This document shows positions 53,837-62,861 of a stretch of DNA of 64,000 nt, one piece after another. The notes below the pieces were generated by a model that saw nothing but the letters and a program-made list of their open reading frames with translations, was not told where the DNA came from and did no database searches. Source of the stretch: Dysidea avara (Eukaryota > Porifera > Demospongiae > Dictyoceratida > Dysideidae); assembly GCF_963678975.1 (NCBI RefSeq), contig NC_089273.1, positions 34,155,630 to 34,219,629 of the forward strand, in the 5' to 3' direction. Numbering within the stretch: position 1 is the stretch's first letter; every line of letters starts with the position of its first letter. The position numbers were made by a program, and so were the translations under genes.

Positions 53837-54707
53837 TTGGTAGTTGGTGTAGGGGATCAGCAATGCTTGCATACCCATGGATAAAACGTCTGTAGTAGTT
53901 TGACAGTCCAATAAATTGTTTAACTTCTTTGCTACTGGCAGGTGTAGAATAGTTAGTGACCATCTCTAGCTTTGCTTTGTCTGGTTCATTTCCCTTATCT
54001 GAAATGATGTGACCTAGATAAGTAACTGACTTCTGAGTAAATTGGCACTTCTTTAATTTCAACGTTAAGCCAGTTGAACTAAACCTTTCAAAAACTGACA
54101 TTAATCGTTCCAAATGCTCCTCAAACGTTGCACTAAATAACATCACATTATCCAAATAAATCAAACACTGTTCACCAGACAAGCCTGCTAAAATACACTC
54201 CATTAAGTGTTGAAAGGTTGCAGGAGCATTAGTGAGGCCAAATGGCATAACGTTAAACTCAAAATGGCCTTGAGAGGTTGAAAACGCAGTCTTCTCTTTG
54301 TCAGATGGATCAACTTCTACCTGCCAGTAGCCGGATGTGAGGTCTAGGGTAGTAAACAAGGCTGCACCAGCCAGGGAATCCAGACTGGCATCTATCCGTG
54401 GCAGAGGATGCGCATCACGGTATGTCACTTCATTTAGCTTGAAATAATCTATGCAAAACCGCCAGGCTCTGTCTTTCTTTTTGACCATTACAACTGGCGA
54501 TGACCACGGACTAAAACTATGCTGGATGACTCCCTGCTGAAACATTTTCTGAACCTCTGAATTTATAGTACTCTGTAATGCTATGGGTTGACGGCGCACT
54601 GGCTGGCGAATGGGAGGACCCTCTGTATGTATGGTGTGCCTCACCACGGAGGTTCGCCCCAGGGGATCATCTTCAGTGGCAAACAAGTCAGCATACTGCT
54701 TAAGCAA
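53837..54707 (-). pseudogene. gypsy reverse transcriptase
   Basis: From 54707: LLKQYADLFATEDDPLG, RQPIALQSTINSEVQKM, GVIQHSFSPWSSPVVMVKK, FTTLDLTSGYWQVEV (catalytic Asp), FGLTNAPATFQ, CLIYLDNVMLF, and KEVKQFIGLSNYYRRFI. The polymerase YxDD box reads YLDN: the second catalytic Asp is Asn. The open frame continues to 53694 only because it reads through Ngaro repeat B2. The real domain ends at the insertion border and resumes at 43851. A stop lies just upstream (near 54720). Confidence 0.92.
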
Positions 54708-54725
54708 AGCCAGTAACTCCTGGTG

Positions 54726-55169
54726 TTAGGAAGGTGACACGGTTGAACCTGTTACGTCAATGTTAGGAAATTCACATGTGTTAATAGCAGGTGATTTGGA
54801 ATCCTGGGTTTCCACAAGATGTATGTCTGCCAGAGGTGTCACCTCGCCAATCTTATTACCTTGGTACAGCTTCACAGAGGTGGGGCTCATATTCATGATC
54901 TGAATCAGTGCATGATTATTCAAAACTGGGCTATGAGTCCTAGCAGCAAGAAGGTGCTGTGGCAGCTTAGCAGTGGCCAGAGACTCAATTAAAGCACTTA
55001 ATGGGCTTTTCAACTTAACCTCTACTGGCAAAGCAATGCCAATCAGCTGAACTGATCGGCCAGGAATGATGACGGTCTCAAGCACAGTTGTGATATAGCA
55101 TGGGGAAGATTGTACAGTGTTAGCAATACCTTTAGTCAAAGTAAATGGTATTTCATTACCCTTGATCAC
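54726..55169 (-). pseudogene. gypsy protease-RT linker region
   Basis: 147 codons (EIPFTLTKGIANTVQSSPCY, TVIIPGRSVQLIGIALPVEV, HSPVLNNHALIQIMNMSPTS, VKLYQGNKIGEV), typical of the segment between protease and polymerase in gypsy pol. It is separated from the protease by a frame change (near 55165) and from the polymerase by a stop. Confidence 0.8.
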
Positions 55170-55464
55170 TACTCTTGTAATTAATTATAACCTCATTTGT
55201 TAACAAGTAATCTACTCCTAACAAACAATCAACAGTCAACTTGCTAACAACCACAAACACCTACTCGGTCTTAAAGGTTCCAATGATAATAGGGATCTTA
55301 ACTTGTCCCACCACATCCAGGGGAGAACCATTTGCCCCAGCAGGTGCTGAAGATGTGTCCTTGCTTATCTTGTCACGAAACTCATTGGCAATAGCATCTA
55401 ATCGTACTACGGACATTGCAGCTCCTGAGTCTAGTAAGAAAGTAACTGGAGAGTGTCCTATCAA
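55170..55464 (-). pseudogene. gypsy aspartic protease
   Basis: SPVTFLLDSGAAMSVVRLD contains the DSGA catalytic motif of retropepsins. After a frame change at about 55255 the second conserved block reads VDCLLGVDYLLTN. Without repair the protease is not continuous. Confidence 0.85.
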
Positions 55465-55532
55465 ACCATTAATGCGTAATATTGTACTAATATGTGGTGA
55501 CTCACTACTGTCCTTATGTTGTGCTTGGTGGG

Positions 55533-55862
55533 TTATGATTGATGGGGCCAGCTCTCATCCACCTGCGATGCTGGCCCATAATAGTTTAAAGGGCAGTTCC
55601 TAAACAAGTGGCCTTCCTCTCCACAATTATAGCAGGGACCCACACGACGGTCTCGTCGCTGTCCTTGGCCCCATCCACCAGCATAGGTTCTCCTTGGATA
55701 TTGTGGATTTGAAGATCTTCGTGATGTTCGTACAGTCGTTTCTATAGATTCTAATTGCTTAGTTAGATCTTCCAAGGAACTTTGAAGAGTAGCAGCATCA
55801 TCAGGTAACCCCTGGTTTCCTTTGTGGTTGCGACATAGCATGAACACTATTATCACTTCCAT
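55533..55862 (-). pseudogene. gypsy nucleocapsid with CCHC knuckle
   Basis: QSSLEDLTKQLESIETTVRT, a basic Arg/Gly stretch, and CYNCGEEGHLFRNCPLN: C-x2-C-x4-H-x4-C, the nucleic-acid-binding zinc knuckle of gag. It is shifted one frame from the capsid part (overlap 55801-55862). Confidence 0.9.
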
Positions 55863-56358
55863 TGAACTTAAGGGCGTATTCGATATCTACAGCATCTGTA
55901 AGGGCTGAAACAAAATCGGATGGCTTCTTTTGCAGTAGAAGTTGGCAGCTTATTTCTGGTCGATGTCCCGTAAGAAATTTCTGAAGTAGTACAGCAGAAG
56001 TCATCACTTCCCCTGGATATGCAACCTTAAATAACTTCTTCAGGGAAGAAGCATAGTCAGCAACCCTCTCATCTACACTCTGGCTTCTCTCGTTAAAATC
56101 TTTCGAAGCGACTAAGGGGTCCTCTTTTTTCCCAGCTCTTTCCTGTAAAGCGGCCTTCAGAAGCTTAAGGTCGGCCTTAGTGGTATCATCAAGCTCAACA
56201 TAATAGTCTATAAGCTTACCCCTGAGCAGAGTCGGGATGACAGTGAATTGCTTCGCTTCATTCCACTCCTTGGCGGTGGCCACAAATTCGAAGCAGGTCC
56301 AACCCCTGGTGAAGTCCTCTACCACTAGTTCAGGCAATGGTAATTTCATCTGTGCCAT
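55801..56358 (-). pseudogene. gypsy gag, capsid-like part
   Basis: 185 codons starting MAQMKLPLPELVVEDFTRGW. Contains RGKLIDYYVELDDTTKADLK, FNERSQSVDERVADYASSLK and FLTGHRPEISCQLLLQKKPS, the arrangement of Ty3/gypsy gag (retrotrans_gag family). It reaches a stop after a frame change into the zinc knuckle. Upstream, 56359-56530 is untranslated leader. Confidence 0.87.
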
Positions 56359-56512
56359 AGCGTCGGGAGTCGTGGAAACTGGAAGCTACGAAAGAGACAT
56401 GCGAAAAAGATTGCTTGCTGTTACTGGTGTGCTTGCCTCTCGGGGTACTGTTTACGGTCACAGTACGATCCGTCCCACGGTACCAGGGTAAATAGCTTAT
56501 GGTTATCAGTAG

Positions 56513-56530
56513 TCCCACTCCTGTCACCAA
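56513..56530 (-). promoter_or_regulatory. Putative primer-binding site of the gypsy element
   Basis: Minus strand TTGGTGACAGGAGTGGGA follows directly on the 5' LTR. The position is diagnostic; the tRNA it would match was not determined. Confidence 0.55.
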
Positions 56531-56711
56531 TGTAGCGCGGGCTTCGAGGGTTATACAATGACACCAAATACAACCTTGAATATAACACTTCTCAAAAGCA
56601 CATGTACAGAGTCACGTGATATATCTATTCTAATTAATGTTACATTACGTGTATGCATGTGATGGTCTGTTCTATTGTATAAGAAGTAAGACTAGTTATA
56701 ACCATGTTACA
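56531..56711 (-). repeat. gypsy 5' LTR (181 bp)
   Basis: Minus strand TGTAACATGGTTATAACTAG ... GCCCGCGCTACA. Apart from having a single 67-bp unit, it aligns with the 3' LTR with few differences (for example GCGCGGGCTTC against CCGTGGGCTTT on the plus strand). Confidence 0.92.
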
Positions 56712-56715
56712 GAAA

Positions 56716-57658
56716 AACAAAGGCTGGTGAGATCTTGGTTAATTAACGACAGTGGTTGGAGATTAAAAGGGTGGTAACTTCTTGTTCTTGAATATGTTGC
56801 AAAGTGGAGGTACAAATCAAAATGGGATATCAATTTCATTATGAAAAATTTGTATGCATAAATAATCTAGCATTACTGTAATCATTTGTCCTCCACTTAG
56901 ATATGCTACAACAGTGTTGGTACATTGTCAGTCTACCTTGAAATCTCAACTCTAGAGTAGATCCAGCACAGAGCAGCCCACACTGTAATAAATACATATG
57001 ATCGCACTGTAATTTCATGGACCAGCTGGACTGGGAATCACTTGAAAATAGACGAACAAGTTTAACCTGTTTTGTTTGAAGTGAAGCATGTGAATTGTTA
57101 CACTTAAGAAATCCTAGGATTCTTAGGTAGTATGTAATTAATGTGAGTGTTCCATTTCAGGTCTGACTAGATACCCTGAAATTACACACATCTTGGTCCA
57201 AATCACGTTTGCCTGGTGGCTATGGGCATGGTTTCACATGCATAGCTGGAAGGCTTATAATTGAGATTTGGTTGATCTTGGAGATTTGGCTGATTTAAGG
57301 CTAGAAGTCAGACACATCCTTGAATTTGTGCAACAGAAAAAAATCAGCTCACTATTGAATATGGCATTAGTCCACTGCACCTGCTGTTAATAACTCCATG
57401 CATACACTTCGGTGATGTTTGCGGAATATAGCCTCCTTGTAGTCTGCCAAAATGTTTGCTCCTCACACACTGCACCAAATTCTTCAAGTTTTAATTCAGC
57501 TGGCTCTTTCCTGTTACCAGTGTCTTCCTGCTTGCTTTATTTGTACACTGACTTATGACTTGAAAAGCCAGCCCAGACTGTTTTCTAAAGTCAAAATAAG
57601 CAAAACAGCTCACATAAAGTGCCCTTCTTGATATATCAATAGATGAACCATGGATGAA
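56716..57658. other. No gene seen
   Basis: AT-rich spacer between the gypsy element and the next MITE. No supported coding sequence or repeat. Confidence 0.45.
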
Positions 57659-57662
57659 CATT

Positions 57663-57899
57663 GTGACCGGATTTGCGAAAAAGAGTCTTCCACACACATC
57701 CAATTCTACGAACTTGAAAGATCATAACTTTGTGTTCAAGAAAGATACAAACCTGAAACTTTCCCCATGTATTAACCGACGCTGGTGCTCACTACCTTCC
57801 AAACTTCAAGGCAATAATGTTTTCCAATCTGAAGTTATGAAATGCCAAAGTTCATAAATTGGATGTGCGTGGAAGACCCATTTTCGCAAATCTGGTCAC
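57663..57899. mobile_element. GTGAC-family MITE, 237 bp
   Basis: Ends GTGACCGGATTTGCGAAAAA and (reverse complement) GTGACCAGATTTGCGAAAAT, then G(A/G)(G)TCTTCCACACACATCCAA. The exact, non-palindromic 4-bp direct duplication CATT lies at 57659-57662 and 57900-57903. Short subfamily. Confidence 0.9.
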
Positions 57900-57929
57900 C
57901 ATTACCGATACAGCTCATCCTACAATTAA

Positions 57930-58143
57930 TACTTCGTTACTAATGACAACCAACAAGAACCCACAATTGATCCTTTAATTCTTTTATCTTATGTTTAATC
58001 ACACACTGGAGTTTCTGCTGATAACTTGTAAGGGCAGTTTCAGCAATGGTAAGTTGTAAGCTTCAATTTGAGAAAGTGTTCCGTTCCGTGGTTTAGTCCA
58101 TCATTCCGTTACGTTCCATTCCGTTCTGTAGAATAGACCCCAC
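57930..58143 (-). repeat. Repeat family F, copy 3 (inverted)
   Basis: Reverse complement of the family seen at 38533-38770. It ends (plus strand) CATTCCGTTCTGTAGAATAGACCCC and starts near ACGTTACTAATGACAACCAA...ACAAGAACCCACAATTGATC. Confidence 0.75.
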
Positions 58144-58149
58144 CGTTTG

Positions 58150-58878
58150 TCGATGTGTGAACAGAAAGCTTGAAACCATCACTCTAGCATCGCACCCAGT
58201 TCCAGTGAAGTCTTCCTGGTACCACTTGGGAGTTGATTTCATTGAGCCCACAACATATAAGTCACCAGCAGGAAATTGCTATACATCCTAACAATCATGG
58301 ACTATTGTACAAAGTGGGCAGAAGTTGTTGTGACATCTGACAAGAGTGCACATCAAGTAGCTAATTCTGTATTCAAGCTATTCATGAAAATGGGAATCCC
58401 TTGAGTGATAACAGCTGATCAAGGTTCAGAGTTTAATAACCAGCTAAACCAACAGTTGATGTCAGTGTTAAAGATTGGCCATAGATTGACAACCATACCT
58501 ATCACCCCCAGACAAATAGCTTAGTTGAACGGTTTAACCAAATACATTATAGAATATGGTTGTCAAACACATGAAAATCACTGGGTGTTATTATGTATAA
58601 ATGCAAGGACTTTCTCTGTAACTTATTTGGATCCAAAAGGAGAGAAAAATGTAATGAAGTGTCAATTAGGAAAGCATTGGGGAAACTTTGGAAATATTCA
58701 TCATGCACAAGAAAACTGGGAAAAGACTAAATGTAAATGGAATGTGGTGTCAATGCATCATTGCTTGCGGAGTTTGAGGGATATATTCTCCTGTGGAGTA
58801 TACGATATGAAGCTTGCAGTGTGTTATTATACAAAGACAGCCATTACCAACCATGTGCACAAATTGTCTTTGGTTTAA
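58150..58878 (+). pseudogene. Decayed integrase joined to an Ulp1-like (C48) peptidase fragment
   Basis: First half: SWYHLGVDFIEPTTYKSPAG (first Asp), DYCTKWAEVVVTSDKSAH, GIP (stop) VITADQGSEFNNQ (second Asp), and YHPQTNSLVERFN (Glu). It is a gypsy/Ginger-type integrase core with stops and a frame change. Second half (58525-58878): HENHWVLLCINARTFSVTYL-DPKG (His and Asp of the Ulp1 triad) and, 80 residues on, SCGVYDMKLA (Cys). Integrase-plus-Ulp1 proteins occur in some Ginger-type DNA transposons and related animal retroelements. Which one this derives from cannot be settled here. Part of the integrase C-terminus is deleted at the joint. Confidence 0.65.
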
Positions 58879-59450
58879 TAATTATATAATATATCTACAC
58901 CAGCAATAATGCACTTGGTTTGAACTATAGATAGGTAGCTAGCTATCTCATGAAACACTGTGTAGTTCTGCTAAAGAGTTTTAATTTTATAATGATTATT
59001 AAATAGCGAAGGCTTGGATAATATTTGACCACTATAGTTTATACTGGAATGATTTAAGCATAGATAGTAGAGAGCGTTCCTTGTATATGCTTTCGATTAT
59101 AGCTGTATAAGTGTGTATACAAACGTGGACCATTTTTACTCAGCCTGGACCGTTTAAGTTTTGCACTGGCATAACTGGTACCGGTGGACCAATTATGCTC
59201 CAGTGGACCAATTATGCAAGCACAAGTGGTCCAGCCGGACCAAATATGTCAACATAAACATATTGTGCACACACATATGGAATACCAACAAACTCATTTC
59301 AGTATTCTTCTTGCTACTCATCTAAAATAATTGTGCAATGAACCTAAATTTGTAAATTTAAAGCTGTACGAGTCCATGATGACAACTCAAAGTGAATTGT
59401 CTACAACTGTGTGTATAACTACATTCTAAAATGTCCAGTTCAATTGAACC
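58879..59450. other. Spacer with a GGTCC/GGACC cluster
   Basis: At 59127-59252 GTGGACCA/TGGTCC occurs about seven times in both orientations (GGACCAATTATGCTCCAGTG repeats), resembling 36058-36181. Nothing else recognisable. It lies just 3' of the sushi gene. Confidence 0.5.
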
Positions 59451-59458
59451 TGGGTAGT

Positions 59459-59523
59459 TTAATCATCATCATCATCATCATTATCCTTACCACGACCACG
59501 ACCTCTTCCTTTAGTATCGACAT
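59459..59523 (-). CDS. Sushi-domain gene, last coding exon
   Basis: Acceptor TTTTTCTATTTAG ends at 59524. The phase matches the preceding exon (codon split after G). It encodes DVDTKGRGRGRGKDN and six Asp, then a TAA stop (59459-59461). The tail is a short RG repeat followed by an acidic run, with no transmembrane segment or GPI signal, so the product is probably secreted. The low complexity makes the exon less certain than the sushi exons, but splice site, phase and stop agree. Confidence 0.7.
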
Positions 59524-59674
59524 CTAAATAGAAAAAGCAATTTTTAAAAAATTGTATAGGATCACTGTAAGCCTACGTAATACATAATTGTATGAAGTTT
59601 TGAGTACTACAATATATAGTAAACCATAACCATAAAATTGGAGTTACATTGTAATTTTAAAAATTGTGACATAC

Positions 59675-59875
59675 CTACACATACAGTAGTGCGTCCAGTC
59701 CAACGTGCATAACCTCTGTAAACAATGCACTTCCTCAACCAGCTAGTACCATATTTCCTTCGATAACTATCATCACATGTGAAGGTACATTGGTCTAAGT
59801 GAGTAGCCACTCCATCATCTCCCAGTGAACAATCAATCATTCCATTATCAGGAGCAGTAAGTGGTGGACATGTTC
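59675..59875 (-). CDS. Sushi (CCP) exon 3
   Basis: 201-bp exon bounded by ATTATTAG acceptor and TGTGTAG-GTATGT donor, phase 1 at both ends. It encodes one sushi domain: TCPPLTAPDNGMIDC, QCTFTCDDSY, RKCIVYRGYARWTGRTTVCV. The four cysteines and the Trp of the fold are present. Sushi domains are extracellular protein-binding modules found in complement and adhesion proteins. The neighbouring upstream exon is at 62196-62486, about 2.3 kb away. Confidence 0.88.
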
Positions 59876-59879
59876 CTAA

Positions 59880-62190
59880 TAATGTTTGAATAGGGAGCTA
59901 TATAAGGCTCCAGAAAAGCCAGTATGCAGTATAACACGTAAACTCCAAGCATTCCATTAACATTTATATAGGTAATATACCATTGTATTAAATTTATATC
60001 TTCATATGCTGCTCAATTTGTAGCAATTCTGCAAAAAAATATTCAGTTGCAATAACTGAGCATACGGTGACAGACTTTAAGGAGATGAGCACAAAATCGT
60101 CCACTTTATAAACTACTTTAATTTGTTTTACCACTCCAGGGCTGCCAAATCCTGTAAAAACAAGCGCCCCCCCCCCTCAAGCTAATGTGCTTATACAGCA
60201 ACTGTGTTCAAATTAGAATTCAGCAAAACTGTATGTAGGTAAACCAAATAGTGTGCAAAACATATTTACACTGTAGCATGCATAGTGTACTCATGCTAGA
60301 GGGTATGGAGGCGTGCTGCTCTCCTAGGAAAGTATTGAAATTTACCAATACAGAGATGCAATCTAGAGGCGTTTTGTGTTGATTTTGGTTGTCTATCACT
60401 CTGCTAAGACTAATTAAAGCAAACAGGCATATTGTATTATACAAACAGATTACAGCCATGTTGGTTTATATAAATGATCCATTATAAAATTGAAAATAAG
60501 TAGATAGTAAACAACAGTTCAGCACAGTGGTGGTGATTCTAGAGCTGTGAAGGAAGTGTACAGCAAAACAATGTTGTAGTGTGGCTGTAGAATTTCAGAG
60601 AAGTCAGGGGGTTGCACCCCCAGAAGTTGTAGGAGTTTAGAAATTTACAGGTCTAAAATGGCTTAATATGTGATTGAACTTGACAAAACAAGGCTTCCAC
60701 ACACATCCACTTTTATGACTTTGAATCACCATAACTCAATGTAGGAGCATGCCATTAGTTTCACATTTTGGCCTGGAATTGTACAATTCTATGGAAAAAT
60801 TTTAGGTCAATAGCTTACTGAGTAGTCAAGTTACAGTTGGTTAAAGTCAGAAAATTGGATGTGTGTGGAAGCCTTGTTTTGTCAAATTCGGTCACATATA
60901 TTGATGCTACAAGTGACCTGAGGTTTAATAAGTTTTTAGAGGAACCCACAACCTGGAGGCCTGTAGCAGAGTGTTCTCCATCCCCCACTCTTGCCAACCA
61001 TCAGATGTTTGCTGTCTTGGAATGATCAATCTTTTAAATAACTTTTTAAGTCATCCACTGCCAAACATTTCAAATAGCTAAGTCATAATGCCACTTTCAG
61101 TTCTTAAAAGATGGTATACTAGCAGTACTTTAAGTTTGAATCAAAATAGAAGTTTCTATATCACAAAGAGGCCTCAATAGAAGTCTCTTAGCACTAAGAG
61201 ATTCACGGTTACCTACACCAGTTACAGTCCCAGTGAATTAGATATGCACTATGCACACAAGAATTAATCAACGCTGAAATATTGTCAACAAAACAATAGC
61301 ACAACCAATCTAGTAGCTAGCTAGTGTCCTTCACCTCCCAGCCATACCAGTGAGTTAACTGCAGCGCCAAGGTGGGTATTAGTGTCTTACTTTCCTAGAA
61401 AATGGCCATAACAAGCAACATTTTAATGTTGCTAGTTTTATGACACACACTTCACTTCTTCTACACGAGCTGGGTGAAGGGATTGAGTCTCTTGTCTGGA
61501 TTTACTTTCGCACACGCTTCGTCTTACTCAAACTGATGCAATACTAGTTGATGCCACTAAAGTCAAGCAGCATGTATCACCAGTCAAACATCTGGCTCAG
61601 TATTCAGAAGGCAGGTACATTTTCGAGTGGAGTTTCCTGTACAGCCTTTCATAAACTATTCACTGACTTGGCAAAGCTGAGTGGTGCAAGATATGGCTAC
61701 ATTAACTTGTCCTGGACTGACCATTTTCTAAAACAGTTAGACATCAAACACCAGCGTCATCGAGGCACAAATGCTTATAGGAGGTGTTATAATGATGCAA
61801 TGGAAACCGAGGTGTGTTTCTTTAATTATTGCATCATTCTAACACCTCCTACTCAGCATTTATGACTCACAGACACTGGTATTTGGTGTCTAACTATAAC
61901 TAATTACAGTTATATATGTATCACCTATACTGTATATACCACAAATTTGCCTTGTCATATTAGTTATATACAATAGTGCAGCACGTTAATGATTTTGATC
62001 TTCACCACTGGAGTGGTATAATAGTTTCAACATCACAGCAAGTATTACAGTATAACAGCTTGGAAAGAGACAACTATATCTATTTGTTGAGACCATTCTT
62101 TGAGTGTTGTGTGTTGTTAATACAGTAAATTTAAGAGGAGGGAAGATACCTCTACTTGTATGATACATGACCACATAATGCACAACGGTA
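59880..62190 (-). other. Sushi gene intron (about 2.3 kb)
   Basis: Contains the GTGAC MITE at 60670-60895. No further sushi exon was found on the minus strand. A plus-strand open frame at 61548-61865 has no recognised domain. Confidence 0.6.
60670..60895. mobile_element. GTGAC-family MITE, 226 bp, in the sushi gene intron
   Basis: Ends GTGATTGAACTTGACAAAAC and (reverse complement) GTGACCGAATTTGACAAAAC, then AAGGCTTCCACACACATCCA on both sides. ATAT at 60666-60669 and 60896-60899. Short subfamily. Confidence 0.87.
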
Positions 62191-62195
62191 CTTAC

Positions 62196-62486
62196 CATCA
62201 CAAGTAGTACGAGTACCACTCCAGTTCCCATCATCTCCACATGTCCTGCTGTCACTGCCACTGATCACATAACCATCACCACATGTAAATGTACAGACAT
62301 CTCCAATACTGGAACCAGGTGTATATTCAGAGTCATCATTGTGATGCCTAAAAAAGTACTGAAGGAATCTTTTATTAACTGGCGGTGTAGGTTCAGGTGC
62401 AGGGGTTGGTTCAGGACGAGGAGTAGGAACTCCAGATATACACTCTATCATTCCATTAGCAGGAGCAGACAGGGCTGGACATGTTA
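62196..62486 (-). CDS. Sushi (CCP) exon 2 with proline-rich insert
   Basis: 291-bp exon, acceptor CTTTTCTAG (ends 62487), donor GATG-GTAAGT, phase 1 at both ends. It encodes TCPALSAPANGMIEC, then an extra 40-residue segment (TPRPEPTPAPEPTPPV, basic KRFLQYFFRHH), then the rest of the domain: GDVCTFTCGDGYVISGS, SRTCGDDGNWSGTRTTC. The insert sits between the first and second cysteine, a loop that is normally short. It is exonic and keeps the frame. The same gene has ordinary-sized sushi exons on each side. Confidence 0.87.
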
Positions 62487-62660
62487 CTAGAAAAGAGTAA
62501 GACTAATAATTGAGAAATTTGAAAATACACAATAGTTTAGTTTTCCTTCATGCCACACAGCTGCTTAAAGAAAAATTACATACAGCAATTATGTGCTAAA
62601 ATGCCTGTTCTTCAATTATTATGTACCTATGTACTTAGAGTGATGTACAGAAAGCCTTAC

Positions 62661-62858
62661 CTTCCTTACATATAGTTTCATCACCTGACCATCTTGTTCT
62701 GCCTCGCCAAACCAAACACTTCCTTTTATCGCTACCTTTTAATTCAAAGCCATCGTCACAAGTGAAAGTACACTCATCTCTTTTAGTAGCAAATCCATCA
62801 TCTCCAAAGTCACATTGGATCATTCCATTTTCAGGAGCAGTAAGTGGTTGACATGCTC
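62661..62858 (-). CDS. Sushi (CCP) exon 1 (most 5' exon visible)
   Basis: 198-bp exon, acceptor TTTATTAG (ends 62859), donor GGAAG-GTAAGG, phase 1 at both ends. Encodes ACQPLTAPENGMIQCDFGDD, ECTFTCDDGFELKGSDKRKC, RTRWSGDETICKE. It is most similar to exon 3 (shared P-L-T-A-P-x-N-G-M-I and GDDG-AT), suggesting duplication of one exon. It begins in phase 1, so at least one upstream exon with the signal peptide must lie beyond 62859, probably outside the window. Confidence 0.88.
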
Positions 62859-62861
62859 CTA

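Larger units (their letters stand above)
41521..56711 (-). mobile_element. Ty3/gypsy LTR retrotransposon, split by a nested Ngaro
   Basis: LTRs at both ends (3' LTR 41521-41835, 5' LTR 56531-56711) and, between them, gag, zinc knuckle, protease, reverse transcriptase, RNase H and integrase in gypsy order on the minus strand. GAAA next to both LTRs (41517-41520 and 56712-56715) is a possible 4-bp target duplication. Removing the insertion 43852-53836 leaves about 5.2 kb, a normal size. A purine tract (CTAGGGGGAGGATAA on the minus strand) precedes the 3' LTR. The 5' LTR is followed by TTGGTGACAGGAGTGGGA, the expected place for a primer-binding site. Confidence 0.93.

Noticed and set aside
61548..61865. 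105-codon plus-strand frame in the sushi intron as a gene
   Set aside because: Amino-acid sequence looks plausible but no family is recognised, and it lies in an intron of a minus-strand gene. Left uncalled.
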